Source of the DNA: Hemerocallis citrina
Lineage: Eukaryota > Streptophyta > Magnoliopsida > Asparagales > Asphodelaceae
Assembly: GCA_017893485.1 (NCBI GenBank)
Contig: CM030368.1
Coordinates: forward strand, 112,982,220-113,046,219
DNA: 64,000 nt
Direction: 5' to 3'
Positions 48,401 through 60,607 of the stretch are shown here, one piece after another. Below the pieces are notes generated by a model. That model had not been told where the DNA came from and made no database searches. It saw nothing but the letters and a program-made list of their open reading frames with translations. The first letter of the stretch is position 1, and each line of letters starts with the position of its first letter. The translations under genes were made by a program, and so were the position numbers.

Positions 48401-48868
48401 CTGGAAAAACATCCAGAAAATCCTGAACTACTAGAGGTGCAATCTTACAGCCTGAATGCAACTCCATCGCACAAATCTCCTGATCAACTGCAGCTTGGCC
48501 AAGGAAAGACTCCCCAGCATGGAACTCAAATTTTGCACGATCTTGAATTCGAAATCCAACTTTCTTGGCACGGCTATCAATAATGGCATGGGTTTCACCC
48601 AACCAATCCATACCGAGAATAACGTCGAATCCTGAATTCCCAATTACAATCAGATTAGCTTTGAAATCTGCTCTACCAATAATTACGGAACACTGCCTGC
48701 ACTCCCGAGAACAAATGACAACTCCACCACCTGTCACAATATTCCAAGCCTCTGAGATGTTGCTGCACTCTAACTGATGGCGAGTGAAAAATCAAGAGGA
48801 GCCAAAAGAATAGGTTGCCCCAGAATAAAAAAGAACACGAGCAGGGAAAGAGCAAACAAGGAAAACAG

Positions 48869-48999
48869 CTAAGACATAAATCAAAAGAGACAAAGAAAAA
48901 GAATGGTTGAACAGAGGTGAGGACAAACAAAATGCAGAAAGAACAACCAGAAAGAAATAAAGCAAAAGAGAACAACAAAACAACAAAAACAAAAGATAC
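48869..48999 (-). other. predicted intron at the C gag-protease boundary (131 nt)
   Basis: Donor GTCGCAG|GTATCT and acceptor TGTCTTAG|C lie on the minus strand with a strongly T-rich body. Removing 131 nt shifts from the gag frame into the frame that holds the protease motif. Both ends align with the E1 sites although the intron bodies differ. Confidence 0.78.
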
Positions 49000-49620
49000 C
49001 TGCGACCACACCCTCAGCTGACTCAACATCAGCAGCAGTCAGGTTGAAAGCCTGACCTCTCCTAGGAGCAGTGGTCCTCTGACTGACAAACTGGCGCTGC
49101 GGAGGAAGCAGTGGTCTAACTGGACCATGAGCTGTGGCAACTGGCTGAACTGGACCCCTGGTTGGAGGAGCCAACTGCGGGCAGTCCCGCACCGAATGGT
49201 TAGCAGCACCACATCCAAAACAACGACGATTGGCATGTGGGCAATCCTTGCGTTCATGCCCTGGAAGATGGCAAAAGTCACAAAAACCAACTCTCGGAGG
49301 ACTTGCAGAAGAGTAGGGAGCTGCCCTGGGCGGAGGGACTGGAACAGGTCTCCGAATAGGTCCACCAAAAGGCCTAGCAACTGAGCGTGGAACAGTCTGC
49401 CAAGAAGGAGCCAACCCCCATGAGCCTGCTCCTGAGCTCTAGCTGCCTCAAGAGCCTCAACATAAGTACGCAAGCGAAGAGAGACAAGCTGCACCTTGAT
49501 GTCTCGCTCAAGCCCCAAAATGAACCTACGAGCCCTATCCTCTTCGTTCGCCCCAAGAACGGATGCGAAGCGGCTAAGTCTCATAAATTCAGCTGCGTAC
49601 TCATCCACAGACCTAGAGCC

Positions 49621-49699
49621 CTGTTTCAAGAAAGTCTTATGTTACAACATTGCATGAACAATATGTAACAAAATTTCATTACTAGGAATAACGACCAAC
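49621..49699 (-). other. predicted intron inside C gag (79 nt)
   Basis: Donor AAACAG|GTTGGT and acceptor TTGAAACAG|GG lie on the minus strand. The join restores Gln-Gly-Ser, as in E1 (83 nt) and as continuous in element A. The frame changes by the amount needed to connect the two gag segments. Confidence 0.75.
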
Positions 49700-50339
49700 C
49701 TGTTTTAGGGCTAAGAATTATTGCTCCATCACAACTATAGTGTTGCTAAGAAAGAACTTCTCCAAGAAGCTCCTAGATAAAGTGGCCCAAGTGATCGATC
49801 ATTCGAGACTTTCGGACTCGGACCTCCACCAGATATAAGCCAAGTCCACCAACTGGATGGCCACCACATCCACACGATCGGCATATGCCACTCTAGCTGC
49901 CAAAAGAAGTTGCTCTGTTCTGATCAACCACTGTTCAGCCTCCAAAGGCGTCTCAGTGCCTGAAAATCTATCGGGATGCAGCCTCATAAAGTCTGTGACT
50001 GTTCCCGGAGGGAGAGGAAGAACGTCCTATTTAGGCACAACGGGCGGAGGAACTCGAGCAGCCTCCAAAGCAGCCATCACCAAATTGCTATGGTTCTGCT
50101 TCATATTGATCAAGTGCTTAAGCACACCGGTGACAGCCTCAAGCTCAAGTTGATCACCCGGGACACGAGAAGAACCTCTACGAGCCATAGTCTCCACAAA
50201 ACCAAAAACAATTAGCATCCAGATCAATGTTGACAATAATTCATTTATGCATGCATGGTTGGTGAAATGTTGAGCCGATCCAAGTTCGAGCCAAACTTGT
50301 CTAATATATTAGGCAACTAATATATTAGCCAAACATGGT

Positions 50340-50351
50340 GCTCTAATACCA
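50340..50351 (-). other. primer-binding site of element C
   Basis: TGGTATTAGAGC on the minus strand has one transition from the tRNA-iMet complement. It lies 10 bp from the 5' LTR, as in E1 and E2. Confidence 0.8.
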
Positions 50352-50361
50352 CTAAAAACCT

Positions 50362-53300
50362 TATCACGTGCCGCTTCCCAAAAGAGATACAGAAAACGGA
50401 TACACGACAAAAGCCCAGTGAATGATTTTCATCATCCATAAGCTGTTCAAGAATCTTTACAATATTTTACAAGAATAATCAGAGTCGGAAGCAAAATAAT
50501 CAACCAATCATGCATATATGAACAAAAAAACCAACAAGAATACTTGAAACCAAAATATATTAATCTCAAATAATCATGATCTGAATAAGTCAAAATGCTG
50601 GGTCACATTGCCCAATACAAAATGAATCTAAGTATCAAAATACAATATTGTTCAAGCAAGATACAGGAAATAATAATAATAAAATACATCACTAGTACTT
50701 CATGTCACTGATACCATCCGAAATCTCCAAAATTTACAATTTAACAATTGCAGGAAAGAGGAAAAGAGAAAACAAGTACCCGTCAATTGCAAGTTACGGG
50801 CCGCTTGTAATGCAGGATACAAGTACATGGGAAAAAACTTGCTAATCACATGGAATAAGCATGATAACAATGTATAATAACTAGCATGGTAAGGTGAACA
50901 AGTACAAATAGCATGTGTCAAGTGTCAGGTAAACAAGTATCCTGTAAATGAGAAACAAGTATCAATTATCCTGTAATCATGTATCAAGTGTCATGTTTCA
51001 AGTCTCATGTATCATGTAGTCAGGTATCAAGTAAGCATGTATCATGTTCAAGCATCAAGTTCATGTGTCATGTATCAAGTCTTGTAGTTATTACTATCTA
51101 GGTGGCACTTCATGCATTCCAGTTTTTACTACATGGTTGCGACAACAAACAATTTCGCTTTCAATTTCATAGTGGGCCATAAAGGACAGTGTACTCAGGG
51201 ACAAGTATCAAGTATCAAGCTCCAAGCTCCAAGTATCATGTATCATGTATCATGTAATCACGTGTCAAGTTGTACAAGTGGCAAGTAACATGTCTTGCGT
51301 GCAAGTGTCAAGTAATCACGTGTCAAGTACCATATCTCAAGTCACCACGTAGGATCAGTGGATCCCCTTCCGAGTACACGTTTCTGAATTATCTACTATT
51401 ACATATTTTCCTTAAACCCCAGCTTGATTAATTATTATTAATGTCAAACAAGCATGTATATGTGCAAAACATATCAAGAATAATATGGCATGATCATGTA
51501 ACAAGTTCATGTTGCAAGATAAATATATACGGGTGCAAGATAACTCATAAAAGAATAAATTAATCAAATCTCTAGTTCAGGACAGCAAGACCATACTGTA
51601 GTAAAACAGAGATTCCTAGTGTTACAAACATGCAAATCTGAATCCGTCAAAACTTCTAGAAAATAGACTCCCAACCGAATCCAGAGAATATAAATAAGTC
51701 ATATAGTAATTCACAAAAACATTACTCAAAACTGATTTGAATCTAGAAAATAGGATCAACCAGAAATCGGTAAATCGAATTCACAGTCGGGAAAATAGCA
51801 TCAAAACACCTTAAATAAATCCAAAAAAAATCTAGGATATTCCCCTATCTGTCTAGTATCAAAATATAAAGTTTCATAATTTTCCAGTAAGATTAGTTTA
51901 GCCATCAAAAATCAGAAAACATCAAAAAACGATAGTTTGGCAAATATGGAATTCCCAACACCGCTGAACGAAAACTGTAATATCTCGCAAACCGTGAAAC
52001 GAAATCCAAATCCATCAAAGGGAGATGAAAAAAGATAAAATAATTTATATTTCATATTTCATAAATATTTTTCATACAGGAAAAGGAATTAAGGTGAAAA
52101 TACAAATCTTTACAGAACAGCGAGCAAAATTCAGCAAGTATAGTCTTTATAAACAAGCATGAAACGGTATATAAAACTCATCAATAAAATCCACCAAAAT
52201 TCTGGGTAATCCCTAAATAGGTATAGAAATACTAACCAAAATTTTAGATCAAAATAATATGTTTAGCACTAGTATCAAAATAGTTTAGTCATCGAAATTA
52301 TCACGAAATGAAATCTGAAAAAAGAAATACACCTCAGTATTAAAACCACCATATCTCACACATACGAAAATGAAATCAATCAAGGTCAGAGAGTTCAGAA
52401 AGAAGACGGATTCCTTTAAAATTCATGTTAATACTGAAGTTAAGATACTGAGCTTAATATGGTCTAAAATACTAATCAAAACTGATCATCGACAAAATAC
52501 AGATTTTTCTCTTAACAACAAATCAACATACAACACACGAAACTTGTTCCAAACACAACCAAACATGTTATAGTATCTGCTAAGTGTCCAAACATCATGA
52601 AATAGGGTATATGGCATGTCCACAACAATTATATCACATGGATCCAAACAAACACAAGATTCTCACAAATAACTCGCATATATGATCACATCAAGAACGG
52701 TCAAAACCTAAGTTGTTTCATGTCAAATTTGTATCGTGAGGCGACTATGGTCAATAGCACTATATAGACAATACTCATCAAGAATACACCACACACGAGT
52801 TGTCTCTAGAACCCAACTACACTACAAGCGGGATTTATGACTTGTATCATACAAAAAAATTGAGTACATGTTACTTGCCTTAACCGAAGACGAAACGAAC
52901 ACCAGGGAACGACGGACTGACGGAACGACGGGACAGAGCGAGAGAGAGCACGAGGGAACGACGGTAGAAAGACGGTTGTCGTTGTCGCTGTTCCACGGCC
53001 TGGTGCCGACAGAACAGGGACAGAGTGGGAGGGCAGCGTCGCCTTGCGGTTGTCGCACTACTGTCGCTGTCGGCGCACCGAAACAGGGCAGAGAGAGAGA
53101 CGGGGATGAGGAGAGGGACATGGGATGGAGAGGGGGTGCAGAGGAAAAGGAGTTCGGAAGTTGGGAGACGGCAGAAGAGATAGGAAATAGGGTTGCATGG
53201 GTTTTAAATATATAGGGTTTATATATATTAGGGTTGAATAGGTGATGACGGTGGAAACAGAGTAGGGAATGGTGCGGGTCGGGTTTGAGGTGATAACGGG

Positions 53301-53372
53301 TCAGCATGTGAGTAGGGAATGAGTTGTTTAATCATCTGGGTAATATGAGTAGGTTAATAATCTGGGTAATAG
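50362..53372 (-). mobile_element. 5' LTR of element C, first part
   Basis: It aligns to the 3' LTR from TATCACG through the TTACTTGCCTTAACCGAAG segment near 52873. The cassette is at 51199-51369 between GTACTCAG and CCGAGTAC. The last bases AATAG (53368-53372) are the target of the solo LTR. Confidence 0.85.
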
Positions 53373-56300
53373 TGTAACCCCTGTTTCCCATTTCTGGTAT
53401 TTTGCGTGTATTTTCTATATTTATTTATTTTTTTAAATCTATCTTTTTCTCGTTTTCATATTCATTGTTAAAATTATATTATTGATCTTCTGTTAAGATC
53501 TATTTTTAATTTATCTAAAAAAAAAAGATCTATTTTTAATTACTAAATTTTATTTTGAACTAGTTCCCGATGATTCTTTTTATTATTTTGATTATTATGA
53601 ATGTTATCATTTCTATAAAAACCTTATTGTATTGCTAGTATTTGAGTGTTAACCCAATGTAAACTATTTGATTTATTGTACTATTGTATTACTAATTGTT
53701 ATAATTGATTTAGTTATTTATTTTTTTATAAACCCTAATTGTATATTTTATTAGTGTATTTTTAAAACCCTAACCCTATTTTTTTTCTCTATTGGATTTT
53801 ACCCAATACCTAATTATTCTTAATAACCCAAATACCCATTATCGGAAATAATACCAAATCCACAACCCAATTCTCTACCCATACCCATTTATAAAATCCA
53901 TTACACTATATCAACCCTATAACCTCCACCTATTTAACCCTATAATAAATCCCCAAAACCCATCTGCATTATTAACCCACCCGGAACCCACTTTCACCTT
54001 AACCCTATAACCCACCTAAATACCCTGTTTAACCCATTTACCCGTTCAAACCCATATAAGCCTAACCCTAATTCCCATCACCATCTCTCCTATATATTAA
54101 CTGTTCATCTCCCCCATCCTTCCGCCGCTTCGCCTTCTTCCCTACTGTCCATCTTCCCATCCCCAGAGCCTCATCCTCTCCCCTCCCGTCCGTCTGCACA
54201 CTCCGACGCGCAGCCAGACCACAGCGACAGCAACGTCCCCAGCTAGACAACAGCCCTGGCGACCCCCCCTGTCGCACTCCTTCGACGACAGTAGTAGATG
54301 ACTACAGTTATGCAGCCAGCAGTGGTCACAGCTTCCCTGCGTCAACCAGCCGCTACCGCAGCGCCATCCGCCGTCTTCTCCCCGCGTTGTGTTCCCCCGA
54401 TCGCGCCCCTCGCTGGCACTGCCCATTTGCGCCGTCCTCCACCTGCGGCCGCCACCTTGCCACCCTATGCCGTCGCCGTCTACAGCCGTAGCCAGTGCAG
54501 CCATGAGTGGCTCTGTTTGATGGAGTTTTGATCTTCCATTGATTGTGGGCCATTGACCGCATCATGATCATCATCGTCTTGGTTTTAATCCCTTGATTGA
54601 GAGCCGTCTGTTGGATCTTGATCATCATCAAGTCTCGATCAGCTGCCCGATCATCGATCAATCTTCATCACATCTCGATCATCATGATCATTGTCATCAT
54701 GGAGTTCTTTGATCACTTTGGTTGGTGGCCGTTAGATCGTCGATCTGATCCGATCATCATTATCATCATCAAGATACTGATCACATCTCGATTTTGATCT
54801 TGATCTTCGATCAGAGTTGTCTGATCTGATCTGATCGCCTTGATCTCTTGATCTTTTCATCTCAGTCGTCTGATCGTGTTCGTGATCTGTTGTTCCTTGT
54901 GTTCGTGATTAGTTTGTGATTCGTTGTGTATGTGTTCGTGCCCCGGGATCCGTTCCCGTTATTCTTGTTCTTGCTCTATTTTTGTCGTCATCTCTCAGGC
55001 AAGTAACTTGTACTCAAATTCTTTTGTATGATACAAGTCAAAAAATACTGCTTGTAGTGTAGTTGGGTTCTAGAGACAGTTTGTGTGTGCAACCCCTTGT
55101 TGATATTGTCTCTATAGTGATTTGACCATAGTTGACTCACGACATAAAATTGACATGGAACAACATAGGTTTTGCCCGTTCTTGATTTGATCATGTATGT
55201 GAGATTTTTGTGAGAATTTGGGTATTTGTTGAGATCCATGTGATAGACTTATTTTAGATATATTAATTACCCTAATTCATGATGATTGGACACTTGGTAG
55301 ACTCGATTTCATGTTTGGTTGTGTTTGGATTAAGTTTCGTTAGATCTATGTCGATTTTGGTTTTTGAGGAAATTCGGTATGTTGCCGATAATCTGTCTTG
55401 ATCAGTAATTTAGACCATGTTAAGGTCAGAATCGTAATTTCAGTATAAAATATGATTTGTAGAGAAATTCGTCTGCTTTCCAATCCCTCTAACCTTGGTC
55501 GATTTCGTTTTCTTATGAGTGAGTAATGGCTATTTTACTGCAGAGGTGTATTCGATTTCCAGATTTCGTCTCTTGATGATTTTGATGATTAAATTAATTT
55601 GATACTTGTGCTACACATATTATTTTGATATGAAACTTTGGTCAGTTTTCCTATATCTACTTATGGATTACCCAGAATTTTGGTGAATTTTATTAATGAG
55701 TTTTATATGCCGTTTCATGCTCGTTCATGAAAAACTATACTTGCTGTATTTTGCTTGCTGTTCTTTAAAGAATCGTAGTTTCACCCTGATTCCTTTTACT
55801 ATATGAAAAATATTTGTGAAATATAAAAGTTAGCTGATTCTATCTATTTTCATCTCCCTTTGGCGGATTTGGATTTCGTTTCATGGTTTGCAAGATATCG
55901 TAGTTTTCGTACAGCAGTGTTGGGAATTCTAGATTTGTCAAACTATCGTTTATTGATATTTTCTGAGTTTTGATGACTGATCTAATTTTTCTGAAAAATT
56001 ATAAAACTTTATATTCTTATACTAGACAGGTATGGGAATACCCCAGAATTTTTCTGGAATTTATTATGATGTTTTCCTGCTGTTTTCCTGCTCTTGAATT
56101 CGTTTTCCTGATTTCTGGCTGAACGTGTTTTCTGTATTCAAATCAGTTTTGAGCTATGCTTTTGTGAATTAACATATGACTTATTTATACTCGCTAGATT
56201 TGGTTGGGAGTCTATTTTCTAGACGTCTCGATGGATTCACATTTTCATATTTGTAACCCTGGGAATCACTGTTTTACTACAGTATGGTCTTGTTGTCCTG

Positions 56301-57612
56301 AACTAGAGACTTGGCTATTTTATTCTTTTATGAACTATCTTACATACATACTTGTTTATCTTGCAACTTGAACTTTCCACATGATCATGCCATATTATTC
56401 TTGATATTTTTTGCATACCTACATGCTTGTTTAACACTAATAATAAATAACCAAGCCGAGGTTTAAGGCAAAGAATGATTAGTGGATAATTCAGAAACGT
56501 GTACTCAGAAGGGGGCCCGTGTTTTCCGTTTTGATTCGTGTTGATACATGAACCTGTTGGTTCATGTACCTGTTACCTGTTGTTGCATGGACCTTTTGGT
56601 TCATGTACCTATTACCTGTTGCTGCACAGATCTGTTGGTCATGTACCTGTTGCTTCATGAACCTGTTGCTACATGAATCGGATGATTCGTGTACATGTTG
56701 CTTCATGAACCTGTTTCTGTTCTGATCCCTGAGTACACTACCCTCTATGGTCCACTAAGAAATCTAAAAGCGAAACTATTTGTTGTAGCAACCATGTGTT
56801 ATAATATGGGGCGCATGAAGAGCTACCTAGATAGTAACAATTACAATACTTGACATGACATAACTTGACACCTGTTTACCTGTATACATGAATACCTGCT
56901 ACCTACTTTCCTGATACATGTTCACCTGTTTACCTGTATACCTGATTACCTGTTACATGATTACCTGGACATGATACTTGACACTTGTTACTTGTTACTT
57001 GATTTCATGATACTTGATACATGTTTACATGATACTTGATTACTTGACACTTGATTCATGCCATTTACACTTGTTCACTTTGCAATGTTAGTTGTTTATT
57101 TTGACATCATGCTTATCCCATGCTATTAGTTAGTTTTCCCTATGAACTTGTATCTTGCATTACAAGCGGCCCGTAACTTACAATTGACAGGTACTTATTT
57201 TCTCTTTTCCTCTTCCCTGCAATTGTTGAATTGCAAATTTTGGAGAACAGGTTCCAGATGGTATTGGTGACATGAAGTATTAGTACTGGATTTTATTATT
57301 ATTATTTCTTGTAGCTTGCTTGAACAATATTGTATTTGATTACTTGGATTTATTCTTGTATTTGGGCAATGTGACGCAGGATATTTGTCTTATTCAGATC
57401 ATGACTATTTGAGATTTATATATTTGGTTTCAAGTATTCTTGTGGTATTTTGGTTCATATGCGCATGTTGGTTGATACTTTTGCTTCCGACTCTGATTAT
57501 TTCGTGAGATATTGTAAAGATTCTTGAACAGCTTATGGATGATGAAAATTATTCACTTGGCTTTTGTCGCGTATCCATATTCTGTATTCTTTTTGGGAAG
57601 CGGGGCGTGACA
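53373..57612 (+). mobile_element. solo chromovirus LTR (4240 bp), TSD AATAG
   Basis: It starts TGTAACCCCTG and ends GGGGCGTGACA, flanked by AATAG at 53368-53372 and 57613-57617. No PBS follows and no PPT precedes. It is therefore a solo LTR left by recombination, inserted into the element C LTR in opposite orientation. Its cassette at 56509-56728 is made of ACCTGTTGCTTCATGA-type repeats between GTACTCAG and CTGAGTAC. A run of GATCATCATC-rich DNA lies at 54560-54860. Confidence 0.9.
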
Positions 57613-57617
57613 AATAG

Positions 57618-58037
57618 TATTTAGTGTAGAGATTAAATAGGGTTGGATTTTAGTGAAGTGGGTAATGGGTAAAATAATACCAACAGGGCATTGGTAATTA
57701 ACTAGTTGTTTGGTTTAGTATATAGGGTATTAGGTTCAGTGGACAGTTGGTAATTCAAGCAAAATTTAGGTAGGGCAAAAGAAACAGAACAATAGAAAAA
57801 AAATATAGGGTGGACAAAAAAATATAAAGGCATCAAAAATAATCAACTCGATCAAAACGGAACGAAACAAGAGACGAACAAAAATCAAGAATTCAAATAA
57901 AAGAGACCAAATAATAAGAGAATATACATATATTGAAAATAAATCCAATATACGGTTCAAAAGAGGTACAACGGAATCAAATACAAGAAAAAGAAAATAC
58001 ACTCTAAAAATACACAAAACGAAAAACATGGGTTACA
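57618..58037 (-). mobile_element. 5' LTR of element C, second part
   Basis: This continues the split LTR. The stretch from AATACCAACAGGGCAT to the end matches 45100-45462 of the partner LTR, ending GGGTTACA and followed by AGCAC. Confidence 0.85.
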
Positions 58038-58042
58038 AGCAC

Positions 58043-58260
58043 ACAATCCAACTATCAAAGGTACAAATTAATATAGCTTCACGAAACCCTCCCCAAAAAT
58101 TGACGCTACCACATTGTAGAGCACCTCGAACTATCCTAGAATCCTTGAAAATTTTGAAGCTTGAAGTGGAGAAGGTGGGCCGATTGAAGACCCTAGGGTT
58201 TTGGGGGTAATGGGTTTCAGCCGAAATGGAAATGGGGAGGGGTTGGCGATCTAACGAAAT
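58043..58260 (-). mobile_element. right LTR of element B, second part
   Basis: It resumes after element C. GCTACCACATTGTAGAGCACC near 58111 matches 36977-36996 of the left B LTR. It is cut at 58261 by LTR D, and I find no further B LTR beyond that. Confidence 0.65.
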
Positions 58261-60565
58261 TGGCACGCCCCGCTTTTCTAAAGAATACGGAATACGGATA
58301 CGCAACAAAAGCCCAACGAATAATTTTCATCATCCTTAAGCTGTTCAAGATATCTTTACAACATTCTCAAGAATCATCAGAGTCGGAAGCAAAACATACA
58401 ACCACATGCACATAATGAGCCAAAATACCAACAAGAATACTTGAAACTATATATATAAATATCAAATAGTCATGATCTGAATAAACAAATATCTTGGGTC
58501 ACATCGCCCAAATACAAGAATAAATCCAAGTCTCAAAATACAATATTGTTCAAGCAAGCTATAAGAAATAATATAATAAAATGCAGCACTAATACTTCAG
58601 GTCTCCGATACCATCTAGAACTTGTTCTCCAAAATCTGCAATTCAGCGAATGCAGAAAAGAGGAAAAGAGAAAAATACGTACCCGTCAATTGCAAGTTAC
58701 GGACCACTTATAATGTAGGATAAAAGCACATGGGAAAACTAACTAGCAACATGGTATAAGTATGATGTCAACATAAACAACTAACATGGTAGAGTGAACA
58801 AGTGTAAATGGCATGAATCAAGGGTTAAATAATCAAGTATCATGTAAACATGCATCAAGTGTTAAGTATCATGCAATCATGTATCAAGTGTTAAGTTTCA
58901 AGTCTCATGTAAATAAGTCTCATGTATCATGTAGTCAAGTGTCAAGCAAGCATGTATCATATTCAAGTATCAAGTTCAAGTATCATGTTCAAGTAGCATG
59001 TATCAAGTCTTGTAGTGATTACTATATAGGTAGCACTTCATGTAGCCCACCTTACATGGTTGCTACAACAAAAAATTTTGCTTTAGATTTCATAGTGGAC
59101 TATAGAGGGCAGTATACTCGGGGACAAGTTAAGTAATCGAGCTCCAAACTCCAAGTATCATGTATCATGTAATCACATGTCAAGTTGTGCAAGTGGCAAG
59201 TATCTTGTCTTGCGTGCAAGTATCAAGTAATCACGTGTCAAGTATCATGTCTCAAGTAATCACGTAGGATCAGTGGATCCCCTTCCGAGTACACATTGCT
59301 GAATTATCCACTATTAGATCTATCCTTAAACCCCGGCTTGGTTATTTATTATTATTGTCAAACAAGCAAGTATATGTGCAAAATATATCAAGAATAATAT
59401 GGCATGATCATGTAACAAGTGCAAGTTGCAAGATAAACATGTACGAGTGCAAGATGGTTCAGAAAAGGCTAAAATAGACAAATCTCAAGTTCAGGACAGC
59501 AAGACCATACTATAGTAAAACAGAAATTTCCAGTATTACAAACATGCAAATCTAAATCCGTCAAAACTTCTAGAAAGTAGACTTCCACACGAATCCTATA
59601 ATTAAGTCATATATTAATTTACAAAAACATAGCTCAAAACTGATTTGAATACAGAAAATAGGTTCAGCCAGAAATCAGGAAAATGAATTCAAGAATAGGA
59701 AAACAACATGAAAACACATTAAATAAATCCACGAAAAATCTGGAGTATTCCTCTATATGTCCAGTATCTAAATATAAAGTTTCAGAATTTTCCAGTAAAA
59801 TTAGATCAGTCATCAAAAATAAGAAAACATCAAGAAACGGTAGTTTGGCATGTACGAGTGCAAGATGGTTCAGAAAAGGCTGAAATAGACAAATCTCAAG
59901 TTCAGGACAGCAAGACTATACTGTAGTAAAACAGTAATTTCCAATGTTACAAACATGCAAATCTGAATCCGTCAAAACTTCTAGAAAGTAGACTTCCACA
60001 CGAATCCAGCGAATATAATTAAGTCATATATTAATTCACAAAAACAAAGCTCAAAACTGATTTGAATACAAAAAATAGGTTCAGCCAGAAATCAGGAAAA
60101 TGAATTCAAGAAAAGGAAAACAGCATGAAAACACATTAAATAAATCCACGAAAAATCTGGGATATTCCCCTATATGTCCAGTATCTAAATATAAAGTTTC
60201 AGAATTTTCCAGTAAAATTAGATCAGTTATCAAAAATAAGAAAATATCAAGAAACGATAGATTGGCAAATCTGGAATTCCCAACACTGCTGTACGAAAAC
60301 TATGATATCTCGAAACCAGTGAAACAAAATCCAATTCCGCCAAAGGGATATGAAAATAGATAAAATATAATAACTTTCATATATCACAAACATTTTTCAT
60401 ATAGTAAAAGGAATTATAGTGAAATTAATGTTCTTTACAGAACAGCGAGCAAAATACATCAAGTATTGAATTCATAAACGAGCATGAACCAACACATAAA
60501 ACTCATCAACAAAATTCACCAAAATTCTGGGTAATCCCTAACTAGATGAAGAAACATTGACCGAA
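58261..60565 (-). mobile_element. LTR D: truncated chromovirus LTR
   Basis: It starts TGGCACGCCCCG, is closely similar to the element C LTRs, and has a cassette at 59122-59284 before CCGAGTAC (59285). It stops near 60565 in the middle of the LTR, at a point equivalent to about 44250, where a plastid trnQ-like piece begins. It includes a 407-bp tandem duplication. Confidence 0.8.
59443..60256. repeat. 407-bp tandem duplication in LTR D
   Basis: Copy 1 starts CATGTACGAGTGCAAGATGG at 59443 and copy 2 repeats it from 59850. The junction interrupts the AGAAACG(G/A)TAGTTTGGCA segment. Small differences, including a short gap in copy 1 near 59598, show that the duplication is not brand new. Confidence 0.85.
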
Positions 60566-60607
60566 GTTTTGGTCCTGTCATTCAGAGGTTCGAATCCTTC
60601 CATCCCA
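60566..60607 (+). tRNA. trnQ-UUG: 3' part of plastid tRNA-Gln(UUG), nuclear fragment
   Basis: From GTTTTGGTCC to TTCCATCCCA this follows the plastid trnQ 3' half: the end of the anticodon arm, the variable loop, the T arm GAGGTTCGAATCC and the acceptor strand. I count five differences from the plastid gene as remembered, four of them C to T or G to A. That is as expected for old methylated nuclear plastid DNA. The 5' half is absent, so it is non-functional. Confidence 0.6.

Larger units (their letters stand above)
45557..50188 (-). pseudogene. gag-pol: element C gag-pol, decayed
   Basis: Gag starts at ATG 50186-50188 (MARRGSS). Capsid is at 49987-49460, and two intact CCHC knuckles lie at 49282-49181. 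Protease is around 48868-48440, with the catalytic Asp codon changed to Tyr (48825-48827, in VLFYSGAT). RT spans about 48360-47500 with FIDD altered to SIDDILV near 47880. RNase H is at about 47470-47150. Integrase covers about 46790-46090 with MDFVTALPRSPKG and IVSDRD. The C-terminal GPY/F and chromodomain region ends at 45557. Stops near 49776 and 49715 and frameshifts near 49430 and throughout RT inactivate it. Two inserts (49621-49699 and 48869-48999) look like introns. It is closest to E1 and to the relic at 323-1692. Confidence 0.88.
42361..58037 (-). mobile_element. element C: chromovirus with nested solo LTR, TSD AGCAC
   Basis: A minus-strand element with target copies AGCAC at 42356-42360 and 58038-58042. 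Its 3' LTR is 42361-45462 and its internal region is 45463-50361. Its 5' LTR is 50362-53372 plus 57618-58037, split by a solo LTR. It inserted into the right LTR of element B, which resumes at 58043. All coding domains are present but broken. Confidence 0.88.

Noticed and set aside
52868..53215. 115-aa + strand frame
   Set aside because: GC-rich purine-biased segment of the element C LTR, not conserved in the partner LTR.
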